From a bacterium (GTDB lineage Bacteria > Babelota > Babeliae > Babelales > Vermiphilaceae): 18,206 nucleotides of DNA. The notes below the pieces were generated by a model, which did no database searches, was not told where the DNA came from, and saw nothing but the letters and a program-made list of their open reading frames with translations. Positions 1 to 7,440 of this stretch are shown piece after piece. Location: NCBI GenBank assembly GCA_030626185.1, contig DAOUPL010000012.1, positions 1-18,206 of the forward strand. The letters run 5' to 3'. How positions within the stretch are numbered: the first letter of the stretch is position 1; every line of letters begins with the position of its first letter. Both the position numbers and the translations under genes were made by a program.

Positions 1-44
1 GATAAAAAAATCACCAATACCGCAAATACCAAGCTGCGTTTCAT
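1..44 (-). CDS. Exported protein, N-terminal fragment (runs off left edge)
   Basis: Only the first 14 codons lie in the window. They read MKRSLVFAVLVIFL, a basic n-region followed by a hydrophobic core, which is a typical signal peptide or membrane anchor start. An AGGA ribosome binding site sits 5-6 bases before the ATG. The gene is divergent from the hydrolase at 228. Product and function cannot be told from so little sequence. Confidence 0.55.
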   Translation of the reverse strand, partial: MKRSLVFAVLVIFL

Positions 45-166
45 AAAAATTCCTGAAAAATTAAACATAAGACTTCTCCATTTATACCTTCATTTATTAA
101 CATTTTAATACATTTAACCTCAAAATATCAACCGTTTATTACAAATAGTCACAAAAGCTACCCTTG

Positions 167-195
167 TTGACATCACCACATAAAAAGTATAAATT
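167..195 (+). promoter_or_regulatory. Probable sigma70-type promoter of the hydrolase gene
   Basis: A perfect -35 box TTGACA (167-172) is followed by an AT-rich -10 region, either TATAAA (188-193, 15-bp spacer) or TAAATT (190-195, 17-bp spacer). It lies 33 bases before the start codon at 228, with GGAG at 219-222 as ribosome binding site. Confidence 0.55.
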
Positions 196-227
196 AACTA
201 TTAGAAACATTTTTAAATGGAGTCTTA

Positions 228-1109
228 ATGCAAAATACTCGTTATAAACAAATAATCACTGCTTTCACCCTATGCACATTATTTTTGCATGCAACGCAAC
301 AACAAGAACAACAAAAGCCAAAACCACTCTATTTATTCTCTCATGGCCTTGCAAATAACAAAACGCAAGTACAAGCGTACATCGATGAAAAAATTTTACC
401 CCCTACAGCAATAACATTCAATTATCCCCATGGACGGGACACTAAAACTGTTTTTAAAAAAATACCGGTAACTAATCGCGTTAGTTTAGCACAGCAGTAT
501 GATATTGATGCATTAGCAAAACAATACGATTTTTGGCAGCGGCATTTGCCACAACTTAACAAAGATTGTATTATTGGTTTTGGTATTTCTAATGGTGCGT
601 CGACGTGGATCAACTTTGTTGCACAAAAACAACCAAAAAACTTAGCTGCACTTATTTTAGAATCACCATTTGATCATACAAAATCAATAACTGATGGAAT
701 GCAACAAGCAATTAAGCAACATCTTGGCTTGTCTATCAAAAATGAAAATATTGAAAGTTTCATGAAAGGCATTTTTAGAAAGTATGACCCTAACGGTCTA
801 CAAACAATTGATCTTGTTGCGCAATTATCTAAAGATCTACCTATTTTACTTATCTGTTCTAAAGCTGATACACGTGTGCCACCACAAAGCACAATAAACT
901 TGTACAACAAATTACGCCTTACTGGGCATGATAACGTACATTTGTTAATGCTTGATTATGCGCAGCATGACAAACTTATCTCAAACCCAAAAACAAAATC
1001 ATTATTCACTCAATGCGTACACGCATTTTATAAATACTACGAATTGCCGCATAATGCGCAGCTTGCGCAAGATGGTGAACACATTTTTAGTCAAACTCAA
1101 AATCACTAA
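228..1109 (+). CDS. Exported alpha/beta hydrolase (serine hydrolase fold)
   Basis: This 293-residue protein begins with a signal-peptide-like segment (about residues 8-22), so it is probably exported. The mature part has the alpha/beta hydrolase layout. An HG pair at 39-40 fits the oxyanion region, a G-x-S-x-G nucleophile elbow (GISNG) places Ser121, an acid lies in SKADTRVPP (Asp214), and a C-terminal His lies in YAQHDK (His247). This is a complete catalytic triad in the usual order. The substrate cannot be inferred; the family includes esterases, lipases and peptidases. The short C-terminal tail after about residue 275 is polar. GGAG lies 5 bases before the ATG and a good promoter lies upstream, so it is probably transcribed alone. 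No strong terminator follows it. Confidence 0.8.
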   Translation: MQNTRYKQIITAFTLCTLFLHATQQQEQQKPKPLYLFSHGLANNKTQVQAYIDEKILPPTAITFNYPHGRDTKTVFKKIPVTNRVSLAQQYDIDALAKQYDFWQRHLPQLNKDCIIGFGISNGASTWINFVAQKQPKNLAALILESPFDHTKSITDGMQQAIKQHLGLSIKNENIESFMKGIFRKYDPNGLQTIDLVAQLSKDLPILLICSKADTRVPPQSTINLYNKLRLTGHDNVHLLMLDYAQHDKLISNPKTKSLFTQCVHAFYKYYELPHNAQLAQDGEHIFSQTQNH

Positions 1110-1198
1110 AAAACTTTTTTTGTAAATATTAGACAAGTACCATACAAAACATAAGTTAATTTTGATCTGTGTAAATAGATTGAAAATTATCATCTTAA

Positions 1199-1227
1199 TT
1201 GCTGTTTACGTAAATCTATTATAAACT
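1199..1227 (+). promoter_or_regulatory. Possible promoter of the exported unknown gene
   Basis: TTGCTG (1199-1204) and TAAACT (1222-1227) are separated by 17 bases, about 50 bases before the ATG at 1278. The match is moderate in very AT-rich DNA. Confidence 0.35.
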
Positions 1228-1277
1228 ATCTTCGATATTACTTATTATACAAACAACACAAACAATAAGGATTCTTT

Positions 1278-1877
1278 ATGAAGAAATATCTTTCTCTTAC
1301 CCTCGCTTTATTAGTTATCGGCTCATCCAATGCATCAGAGAACAATCCGAATCCAATGACAAAGTTTATTGCTAACGTAAGTAATTGCTTATATGATTTA
1401 ATAAAAAATGACCCTACTGTCGAAAAGAGCATAAAACAAAGATATTCAAAATTAGAAGAAAAATATAATCTTGCTGTCAAGAACGAAGATAATAAACAAG
1501 CTTTTGTAACTTTGTTTGATATTTATAAAAATCTTACGGGAATGCACAAATATAAAAGCGGAATTGAACTAGCATTTAATAACTTAACACAACAAATGAT
1601 TCCTGTAGGAAATCTACGCTCTTCTAACAATGAGATATTTCCTGTATATAAACTTGGTAATTTCTTCTTTATAAAAAACAATAATACATACCTTTATATT
1701 GAAAATCGCTACAACCCACCAAGGTACCCTAACCCATTAGAATACTCTTATCAAAATAACCAACTAAACAGCAATGTACCGAGAATTACAATTACAACTC
1801 ACTTTAACACGACAGTTCCAGCAGGTATGACAATACGTGGAACAGATTGTGTAACAGCTGGAAGATATCCACAATAA
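1278..1877 (+). CDS. Exported protein of unknown function
   Basis: This 199-residue protein is not one I recognise. Residues 1-19 form a clear signal peptide: MKK, then a hydrophobic core, then a small-residue SNA site that suits signal peptidase I. The mature protein starts with a helical, charged half (about 25-105) and ends in a Tyr/Asn/Pro-rich, probably beta-rich half (about 115-199). Two cysteines remain after export (Cys37 and Cys192) and could form a disulfide. AAGGA (1267-1271) lies 6 bases before the ATG. A strong hairpin with a T-run follows directly, so the gene is a single transcription unit. Secreted orphans like this are common in host-associated bacteria, but no role can be assigned here. 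Confidence 0.7.
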   Translation: MKKYLSLTLALLVIGSSNASENNPNPMTKFIANVSNCLYDLIKNDPTVEKSIKQRYSKLEEKYNLAVKNEDNKQAFVTLFDIYKNLTGMHKYKSGIELAFNNLTQQMIPVGNLRSSNNEIFPVYKLGNFFFIKNNNTYLYIENRYNPPRYPNPLEYSYQNNQLNSNVPRITITTHFNTTVPAGMTIRGTDCVTAGRYPQ

Positions 1878-1903
1878 ATTACTAAAAATAACTAATCAAA
1901 ATT

Positions 1904-1948
1904 AAAGAGCAAAAGACCTTATTTTAAAGTTTTTTGCTCTTTTTTCTT
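1904..1948 (+). terminator. Rho-independent terminator
   Basis: An 11-bp perfect stem pairs AAAGAGCAAAA (1904-1914) with TTTTGCTCTTT (1932-1942) and is followed by a T-rich tail. It lies 27 bases after the stop codon of the exported unknown gene. Confidence 0.8.
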
Positions 1949-2000
1949 GTCTTAAATTTTTGCAAAAGAGAAAACTTTTACATTTTTTTTTGCAAAATTA

Positions 2001-2030
2001 TTGCATTTTTGCTTTTTAATATTGTATGTT
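2001..2030 (+). promoter_or_regulatory. Possible promoter of the histone-like gene
   Basis: TTGCAT (2001-2006) and TATGTT (2025-2030) are 18 bases apart. Transcription would begin around 2037. The in-frame ATG at 2026 would then lie in the promoter, which supports translation from 2086. Confidence 0.4.
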
Positions 2031-2085
2031 TGTAATTGAACATGTATGTCATAGTTCGTTAAGCCATGAAAAAAAGGAGAATATT

Positions 2086-2670
2086 ATGGCAACTAAAAAA
2101 AAGAAAGCGACTACTACACGTCGCAAAACAACTGCTAAAAAGCGCACTACTGCGCGTAAAGCAGTAAAACGCGTTACTACAAAGCGCCGCACAGTAGCTA
2201 AAAAAGTAGTGACTAAACGTCGCTCAACTGCTAAAACAGCAGCAGCTAAACGTGTTGCAGCAGCTAAAAAGCTTGTAGTAGCACGCAATAAAGCAGTGAA
2301 AAAGATTTCTTCTTCACATGCTACACGTATAAAAAAGATCGCTTCAGCGCATAAAGCAGCAGTTAAGAAATTAACAGCTAAAAGTAAAGCCGCGGTTAAA
2401 AAATCAATGAAAATGCGCGATGCAGCAGTGAAAAAAGTAAGAACTGCAGCTAAGAAAGTAGTTACAAAAGCAGTTACTAAACGTCGTGTAGTTGCTAAAA
2501 AAGCAATAACTAAACGTCGTAGAGTAGTGAAAAAAGTAGCTACACGTAAAAGAGCAGTAAAAAAAACTGTACGTAAAAAAGCAGTAAAACGTCGTTCAAC
2601 AGCTAAAAAAGCTACTTCAAAACGTCGTTCAATGAGTAAACGTCGTGTAACTCGTCGTACGAAACGATAA
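2086..2670 (+). CDS. Histone H1-like, lysine/arginine-rich DNA-binding protein
   Basis: The 194-residue product is extremely basic. By hand count 83 residues are Lys or Arg, and the only acidic residue is one Asp near position 112. It consists of degenerate repeats of the form (A/V/T)-K-K-x-(V/A) and T-K-R-R with Ala, Thr and Val between, and it contains no aromatic residue. This resembles the C-terminal tail of eukaryotic histone H1 and bacterial H1-like proteins such as chlamydial Hc1/Hc2, so a role in coating or compacting DNA is likely. An ATG at 2026 is in frame, but AGGAG (2075-2079) lies 6 bases before the ATG at 2086, and the peptide begins MATKKKK there, so I chose 2086. It is probably monocistronic, with a strong hairpin at 2706-2738. 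RNA binding is a possible alternative role. Confidence 0.8.
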   Translation: MATKKKKATTTRRKTTAKKRTTARKAVKRVTTKRRTVAKKVVTKRRSTAKTAAAKRVAAAKKLVVARNKAVKKISSSHATRIKKIASAHKAAVKKLTAKSKAAVKKSMKMRDAAVKKVRTAAKKVVTKAVTKRRVVAKKAITKRRRVVKKVATRKRAVKKTVRKKAVKRRSTAKKATSKRRSMSKRRVTRRTKR

Positions 2671-2705
2671 ATATCATTTTTTCATGATGATAACACGAAC
2701 AAATT

Positions 2706-2738
2706 ATTAAGGGAGTGGTTTAAAGTCACTCCCTTAAT
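2706..2738. terminator. Terminator hairpin between convergent genes
   Basis: A 12-bp perfect stem pairs ATTAAGGGAGTG (2706-2717) with CACTCCCTTAAT (2727-2738) around a 9-base loop. It lies between the convergent H1-like and EamA genes and could end transcription from both sides. The T content after the stem is modest on each strand (TCTTTATT on plus, AATTTGTT on minus). Confidence 0.7.
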
Positions 2739-2749
2739 TCTTTATTAAT

Positions 2750-3658
2750 TTATGTGTTCAAATCTTCTTGATAGAATAAATATAATGCACCGGACGTTAT
2801 AATGAGCGTTAGTACAAAATATACCGAAATTGCCTCACCCAAAAAGTACCATCCAAAGATTGCACCAAATAATGGAATAAGCATCATCGATAATGATAAA
2901 AAGGTTGCTGAATACTTTTGCAACAAAAATCCATACAAATTGTAACAAAAAATATTAGAAATAAAGATCAACGAAAACAAACGAATCGCAATGCCTGAGA
3001 CCAATTCTGTTTCTGGTACAAAGTTTATCGCATTGCCAGAATATCCCATCTTATAGGAAATAAACCATGTTAAAATTGCAAGTAGCCCAGAAAAGGTCAT
3101 GCAAAAACCATTTATGTGCCATGTGGAATAATTAAGATCTATAAGATCTTTTACCAAGATCCAACCAAGTGCGGCAGAAAAAACTGCTACTAAAAGAAAT
3201 ATTTCAGGAAAAGAGAATGAAAAAAGATTACTCAATAACTCTTCTTGTGGTACTTGCGCAACTAACAATGGAATAAACCCAACAAAGCCTATAGCAATGG
3301 CCAGCCACTTTTTTGCACTCAAATGCGCACCATAACCAAAAACCATAATGCCAGCGGTAAAAAATGATGATAAATTAAAGAATATTGCCGATTTTGACGA
3401 TGCTACGTATGGCAACGCACAAAACTCTAAAACATACGATAAAAAGATATGAAACAACGATGCGCGTACAAATAACCATAAATCACTCTTTTTACGCAAT
3501 ACAAAAGTTCCAGATAAATATGACCAAACTAAAAGAATAGCTCCACCAATAATCATACGAAGACCAACAATAAAGATAGGATCAAAATATTGTACTAAAT
3601 CTTTGGCGAGGGTAAAGGTACTTGCAAGCGCCATACCCAAAATAAAAATTAACCACAT
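2750..3658 (-). CDS. EamA/DMT-family membrane transporter
   Basis: The 302-residue protein is almost wholly hydrophobic, with about ten predicted membrane helices. It falls into two similar halves (about residues 1-130 and 150-298), as in the drug/metabolite transporter (EamA) family. The N-terminal helix is followed by a Lys-Asp-x-x-Gln stretch and a second helix with an L-R-M-I-I-G-G-A motif, typical of EamA repeats. It would act in the inner membrane exporting or importing a small metabolite, and the substrate cannot be predicted. It starts 4 bases after the ymdB stop and is the last gene of the minus-strand block. The ribosome binding site is weak: only GAAGAAGAGC, more than 8 bases before the ATG. 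Translation may therefore be coupled to ymdB. Confidence 0.8.
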   Translation of the reverse strand: MWLIFILGMALASTFTLAKDLVQYFDPIFIVGLRMIIGGAILLVWSYLSGTFVLRKKSDLWLFVRASLFHIFLSYVLEFCALPYVASSKSAIFFNLSSFFTAGIMVFGYGAHLSAKKWLAIAIGFVGFIPLLVAQVPQEELLSNLFSFSFPEIFLLVAVFSAALGWILVKDLIDLNYSTWHINGFCMTFSGLLAILTWFISYKMGYSGNAINFVPETELVSGIAIRLFSLIFISNIFCYNLYGFLLQKYSATFLSLSMMLIPLFGAIFGWYFLGEAISVYFVLTLIITSGALYLFYQEDLNT

Positions 3659-3662
3659 ATTT

Positions 3663-4484
3663 TTATTGCTCTTCTTCTACTAAGTCGTTATCAACAACTC
3701 TAATCCGCTCAATCGATTGCGCTTGCCCAGAATCAACATCAACGCTTATTACAACGCCATTAAGCATAATTGGCGGTGTTGTTTCTACGTAAAATCTTGT
3801 TGGCATTTGTGTAATAAAACGCTCAATTATCGGTTCTTTTTTCATACCAAGCATTGAATGTACTGCACCACACATACCAAGATCAGTGATAAATGCTGTA
3901 CCGTTGGGTAAAATTCGTTCATCAGCAGTTTGCACATGCGTATGCGTACCTACAACTGCACTGACTTTACCATCGAGATAATACGCAAGTGCTGCTTTTT
4001 CTGAGGTCGCTTCTGCATGAAAATCAACTATCACCACATCAGCTTTGTGTTTTACAAACGATAACAATGAGTCAATTGTTTTAAACGGACAATCAACATG
4101 TTCTCTCATAAAAACACGACCTTGTATATTAATTACTGCAACACGCACCCCTGCACAATCAACTATCACAACCCCTTTGCCTGGAGCTGCACTTGAAAAA
4201 TTTGCTGGACGTAATAAATCATCACTATTTTCAAAATAAGAATAAATTTCTTTTTTTGAAAATATATGATTGCCAGTCGTGATTACATTTGCATGATTGT
4301 GCTTAAAAAAGTTAGCAATCCTGCTGGTAATCCCTCTTCCGTCACCAGAAGAGTTTTCACCGTTGACTACCACAAAATCAACGTTATGATCGTTTTTTAT
4401 GTGTGTTATATTTTTTTGAAAAATTTGCCGTCCTGGTGAGCCAACTACATCACCAACACACAAAATTCGTATTGTTTTACTCAT
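3663..4484 (-). CDS. ymdB: YmdB-family metallophosphoesterase
   Basis: The 273-residue protein has the full dinuclear metallophosphoesterase motif set of the YmdB (TIGR00282) family. The motifs are GDVVG (Asp12), NGEN (Glu43, Asn44), GNH (Asn72, His73), DFHAE (His156) and GTHTHVQTAD (His181, His183). In Bacillus, YmdB hydrolyses 2',3'-cyclic nucleotides and influences biofilm and motility gene expression. The same activity is likely here, in the cytoplasm. Length matches the family. It lies 7 bases after rny, the same arrangement as in many bacteria, which suggests linked roles in RNA turnover or nucleotide signalling. Residues after about 255 form a short extra acidic tail. Confidence 0.88.
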   Translation of the reverse strand: MSKTIRILCVGDVVGSPGRQIFQKNITHIKNDHNVDFVVVNGENSSGDGRGITSRIANFFKHNHANVITTGNHIFSKKEIYSYFENSDDLLRPANFSSAAPGKGVVIVDCAGVRVAVINIQGRVFMREHVDCPFKTIDSLLSFVKHKADVVIVDFHAEATSEKAALAYYLDGKVSAVVGTHTHVQTADERILPNGTAFITDLGMCGAVHSMLGMKKEPIIERFITQMPTRFYVETTPPIMLNGVVISVDVDSGQAQSIERIRVVDNDLVEEEQ

Positions 4485-4491
4485 GCGTTAC

Positions 4492-6048
4492 TTACTTTGC
4501 ATATTCGATTGATCGTTTTTCACGAATCACGTTAACTTTAATCTGACCAGGGAAGTTCATTTCTTTTTCTATCTTGCGTGCAATTTCTTGTGCAAGCGCA
4601 AATGCTTGTTCATCATTAAGGCGATCTTCTTCGACAATAATGCGTACTTCACGACCAGCTTGTAACGCAAAAGTTTTTTTAACACCTTCAAACGAGTTTG
4701 CAATATCTTCTAATGATTCCAAACGTTTGATGTACGCAGCAAAAGTTTCACGACGTGCTCCTGGGCGTGATGCTGAAATAGCATCCGCAATACAAACAAT
4801 CGGTGAATAAACCGACGTGAAAGGAACTTCTTCGTGATGAGCCTCGATACCGTTGACAATAACTATATCTTCGCCACAACGACGCGCAACATCGGCACCA
4901 ATTATAGCGTGAGGTCCTTCGATCTCAGCGCTCAACGCTTTGCCAATATCATGAAACAATCCTGCACGAAGCGCAATAGAACCATCTAAACCAAGCTCTT
5001 GTGCAATCATGCGTGAAAAAACACCAACTTCTTTGCAATGCATCAAAACATTTTGTGAAAAACTTGTTCTAAAATGCAACTTTCCAAGAAGTGTAACAAT
5101 CTCTGGATGAACTCCTTGCAAGTTAAATTCTAAAATTGTATCTTTGCCGTATTCTTGAACAATATCCTCGATTTCAGATTCGCATTGTGCCACTGTCTCT
5201 TCGATACGTGTTGGATTAATTCTTCCATCAGCAACAAGCTTTTCTAACGAACGCTTTGCTACTTCACGACGAATTGGATTAAAGCCTGAAATTGTAATAT
5301 CTTGTGATTCACTAATAACAAACTCCATGCCAGTTGCCATCTCAAGAGACTTGATATTTCGCCCCTCTTTACCAATAATTCGACCTTTCATCTCATCATT
5401 TGGTAAATGAACCACACCTGATGTATGCGCAGCAACTTGATCTGCAACATAGCGTTGCATAGAAGTTACAATAATATCGATTGCTTTATTTTTGGCTGTT
5501 TGACGAGTCTCTTCATCAACTTTTTGTAGCCATTTTTGCTGAGAAAGCCTTACTTCAGCTTCCAAAGTTTCAAACAAAACTTTTTTAGCTTCTTCTTGCG
5601 ACATGCTACTAATGTGTTCTAATTTTTTTAGTAGCTCATCGTATAAAAGACGCAATTTCTCTTCCTTTAAACGAAGAGAATCTTCTTTACGAAATACATC
5701 TTTTTCTTTTTGTTGTAACTCACGACGCAACGAGTCAACATCATTTTCTCGTTGTTCAATTTTTTCTATTCGCTCGCTAACTCTGCTGCTTAAGCGATCA
5801 ATCTTACTTTGTTCTTGCTTTAATTCAGTTTCAAACTTTTTTCTACGCTGATAAAGCTCATCTTTAAGTTTTAGCGATTGTTCACGATGTTTTGCATCTA
5901 AATCACGCTTGCTGTAACGTAATTTTTCTTCGACTTTTTTAAGACGATCTAGTTTAGCACCTATACGCCAATAAAAAAAGATGGTACCAAAAACACCAAT
6001 TACTGCCGTGCCAACACCAGCAACCATTACCATTATGTTAAATTCCAT
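4492..6048 (-). CDS. rny: Ribonuclease Y
   Basis: RNase Y is a membrane-anchored endoribonuclease that starts mRNA decay. The 518-residue product has every expected part. There is an N-terminal membrane helix (about 7-27) and a long charged coiled coil (about 30-180). A KH RNA-binding domain follows with the GRIIGKEGRNIK signature (222-233), then an HD metal-dependent domain with LFHDIGKA (His366-Asp367) and a downstream EAHHEE. The C-terminus ends with the usual FPGQIKVNVIRE segment. Length is normal for the family. A 105-base gap separates it from zapA, so it may have a minor promoter of its own. No strong ribosome binding site is visible (GTGAG only), and the internal Met6 or Met8 is a possible alternative start. 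Confidence 0.95.
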   Translation of the reverse strand: MEFNIMVMVAGVGTAVIGVFGTIFFYWRIGAKLDRLKKVEEKLRYSKRDLDAKHREQSLKLKDELYQRRKKFETELKQEQSKIDRLSSRVSERIEKIEQRENDVDSLRRELQQKEKDVFRKEDSLRLKEEKLRLLYDELLKKLEHISSMSQEEAKKVLFETLEAEVRLSQQKWLQKVDEETRQTAKNKAIDIIVTSMQRYVADQVAAHTSGVVHLPNDEMKGRIIGKEGRNIKSLEMATGMEFVISESQDITISGFNPIRREVAKRSLEKLVADGRINPTRIEETVAQCESEIEDIVQEYGKDTILEFNLQGVHPEIVTLLGKLHFRTSFSQNVLMHCKEVGVFSRMIAQELGLDGSIALRAGLFHDIGKALSAEIEGPHAIIGADVARRCGEDIVIVNGIEAHHEEVPFTSVYSPIVCIADAISASRPGARRETFAAYIKRLESLEDIANSFEGVKKTFALQAGREVRIIVEEDRLNDEQAFALAQEIARKIEKEMNFPGQIKVNVIREKRSIEYAK

Positions 6049-6114
6049 TCTTAACTCACTTTGCTGTTTTACCTTTACGGTAGTTTAATTATTACCAACC
6101 TTGAAAAGAATAGA

Positions 6115-6141
6115 AATACAAAAAATACTTATTTATAAGTA
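6115..6141 (-). terminator. Weak hairpin after zapA
   Basis: On the minus strand TACTTA and TAAGTA pair around TAAA (6141-6126) and are followed by TTTTT. The stem is wholly AT apart from one base pair per arm, so it may only attenuate read-through from zapA into rny. Confidence 0.3.
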
Positions 6142-6153
6142 ATTATAAAAAAC

Positions 6154-6456
6154 TCACTGTTCCACAAGATCCTTATGATCATCAAACTTTTTTATTAAGC
6201 GCTCACACGTTTGATTGTATTCGACAATCATTTTTTTTTGTGACAACAAATCAACTGTTACTTGCAATAACGCCAAAACTGAGAGCTTTTTGTCATCAAT
6301 CATTTGTGGCGCAATTGCCTTTATTGACGCAGTTATCTGATCTATATGTTTTACCACGTCATTTATAACATCCTGTGATTCATCACTCACCAATGAATAC
6401 GTATCACCCAAAATAGTTACTTTATAACTTTTTGTATTACCACTCATCATGTTCAT
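6154..6456 (-). CDS. zapA: Cell division protein ZapA
   Basis: ZapA binds and bundles FtsZ filaments at the division ring. The 100-residue product fits the small ZapA family. A beta-hairpin-like N-terminal part, Y-K-V-T-I-L-G-D-T-Y-S-L (about 11-22), is followed by a helix carrying V-V-K-H-I-D (34-39) and a C-terminal dimerising helix with V-L-A-L-L-Q-V-T (60-67). Its start overlaps the end of the upstream coiled-coil gene almost exactly (TGA-G-ATG), so translation is probably coupled. Met3 and Met4 follow the first ATG closely, and any of the three could be used. Position just before rny is common for zapA. Some bacteria carry a 6S RNA near zapA, but I see nothing like it here. Confidence 0.82.
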   Translation of the reverse strand: MNMMSGNTKSYKVTILGDTYSLVSDESQDVINDVVKHIDQITASIKAIAPQMIDDKKLSVLALLQVTVDLLSQKKMIVEYNQTCERLIKKFDDHKDLVEQ

Positions 6457-6457
6457 C

Positions 6458-6739
6458 TCATTTAACTAAAAGATCAATGTTCTTAATTAAATTGTCGATG
6501 GCGATCTTTGTTTGCTCTTTTTCTTGAGTAAGCTCTTTACGCTCATTGGTCTCTTGTATAGCTGAACCATGCAACATTTCAACCTGTTCAACAAGTTTAG
6601 TGGTGCTTTTTTCAAGATCAGTATTCTTTTTTACAAGCACTTTGTTGTTTTCCTCAAGTTCTTTTTTTGCGCCTTGCAATGTTTGCACGTGAATAACAAG
6701 TTCTTGTATTTTCTTTTCAAGTATTTCTAATGCATTCAT
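6458..6739 (-). CDS. Short coiled-coil protein, ZapB-like
   Basis: The 93-residue product is a single long coiled coil with heptad spacing of Leu, Ile and Val almost from end to end (about 4-90), and no other domain. AAGGAG lies 6 bases before the ATG at 6739; a TTG one codon earlier is less likely. Small coiled-coil proteins encoded right before zapA are often ZapB-like partners that join the FtsZ ring to the nucleoid. The near-overlap with zapA supports a division role here, but the sequence alone is too low in information to prove it. A generic structural coiled coil is the alternative. Confidence 0.6.
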   Translation of the reverse strand: MNALEILEKKIQELVIHVQTLQGAKKELEENNKVLVKKNTDLEKSTTKLVEQVEMLHGSAIQETNERKELTQEKEQTKIAIDNLIKNIDLLVK

Positions 6740-6762
6740 CAAATGCTCCTTTTTTAGATAGT

Positions 6763-6798
6763 AATTAAATTAATTATTATTGTATAATTAATTTAATT
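6763..6798. repeat. 15-bp perfect AT-only inverted repeat
   Basis: AATTAAATTAATTAT (6763-6777) is mirrored exactly by ATAATTAATTTAATT (6784-6798) around a 6-base loop, between rplT and the ZapB-like gene. It begins at the -10 box of the candidate promoter at 6796-6825. It could act as an operator, a 5' leader hairpin, or part of the end of the rplT transcript. There is no T-run directly after it on the minus strand. Confidence 0.5.
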
Positions 6799-6825
6799 TT
6801 ACGGTGTATTGTTACACCAAGTCAA
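6796..6825 (-). promoter_or_regulatory. Candidate internal promoter before the ZapB-like gene, with inverted repeat in its spacer
   Basis: On the minus strand TTGACT (6825-6820) and TAAAAT (6801-6796) are 18 bases apart. The spacer contains GGTGTA and TACACC arms (6803-6808 and 6813-6818). Read as RNA, the same arms make a 6-bp hairpin 15 bases after the rplT stop. The site could be a promoter, an rplT transcript end, or both. Confidence 0.4.
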
Positions 6826-6833
6826 TATTAATT

Positions 6834-7181
6834 TTATGAGCGAACGGTATTAACCAATTGCTCAAATGCTTCTGGCTCATAAATAGCTATTTGGCTCAAC
6901 ATTTTACGGTTAATCACAATGTTATTTTGTTTTAACTTATGAATTAACTCGTTATAACGCATACCATGGCTATTTGCCGCAGCTTTAATACGAGAAATAA
7001 ACAACGAACGCATATCACGTTTTTTTAGTTTACGCCCCTTAAAAGCAAACGCCCATGCACGTAACAATGTCTCTTTTGCACGTTTAAAGATATTGCTACG
7101 TTGCCCCCAAAAACCTTTTGCCTGTTTTATAAGACGTTTGTGACGCTTTTTAACTACGACACCACGTTTTACTCTTGTCAT
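6834..7181 (-). CDS. rplT: 50S ribosomal protein L20
   Basis: L20 binds 23S rRNA early in large-subunit assembly, and in several bacteria it represses its own operon. The 115-residue product matches the family in length and motifs: MTRVKRGVVVKKRHKRL at the start, the AKGFWGQRSNIFKRAKE segment (about 21-37), and W-A-F-A-F-K-G-R-K-L-K-K-R-D-M-R (44-59), which matches the usual Y-A-Y-x-G-R-R-x-K-K-R-D-x-R. It is the third gene of the classical infC-rpmI-rplT cluster, 32 bases after rpmI. Confidence 0.96.
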   Translation of the reverse strand: MTRVKRGVVVKKRHKRLIKQAKGFWGQRSNIFKRAKETLLRAWAFAFKGRKLKKRDMRSLFISRIKAAANSHGMRYNELIHKLKQNNIVINRKMLSQIAIYEPEAFEQLVNTVRS

Positions 7182-7213
7182 ATTTTAATCCACTTATTTT
7201 AAAAAAATACAAA

Positions 7214-7426
7214 CTATACTCTACCAAGCAATCTCATCATGCGTTTTTCATCTGCAACAGCAACATAACCACCTTTGCGCAATTGTCTTTTACGCTTTGA
7301 GGTCATCTTGCCCAACAAATGGCGTCGAAACGCTTTGCCACGCTTAATTTTTTTGCTTTTTGCGCTGCCTACAACTTTAAAACGTTTTTTAGCAGCTGAT
7401 CGTGTTTTTGACTTTACTTTTGTCAT
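7214..7426 (-). CDS. rpmI: 50S ribosomal protein L35
   Basis: L35 is a small basic component of the large ribosomal subunit. The 70-residue product has the family signature: K-x-K-T-R-S-A-A-K-K-R-F-K-V near the start, GKAFRRHLLGKMTSKRKRQL (about 31-50) in the middle, and the tail M-M-R-L-L-G. The N-terminus is slightly extended compared with the common MPKMKTHK start. It sits 14 bases after infC and 32 before rplT, in conserved order. Confidence 0.95.
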   Translation of the reverse strand: MTKVKSKTRSAAKKRFKVVGSAKSKKIKRGKAFRRHLLGKMTSKRKRQLRKGGYVAVADEKRMMRLLGRV

Positions 7427-7440
7427 AAATAAATCCTTGA

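Noticed and set aside
2026..2085. 20-codon N-terminal extension of the H1-like protein
   Set aside because: The start at 2026 overlaps the candidate -10 box and has no ribosome binding site, whereas AGGAG precedes the ATG at 2086, where the basic repeat sequence begins.
2049..2288. Hydrophobic minus-strand frame opposite the H1-like gene
   Set aside because: It is a shadow of the Lys/Arg/Ala codon repeats on the plus strand, which read as Phe, Leu, Val and Ala on the other strand.
6049..6153. 6S RNA between zapA and rny
   Set aside because: Some bacteria keep 6S RNA by zapA, but the 105-base gap is too short and AT-rich and shows no long bulged stem.
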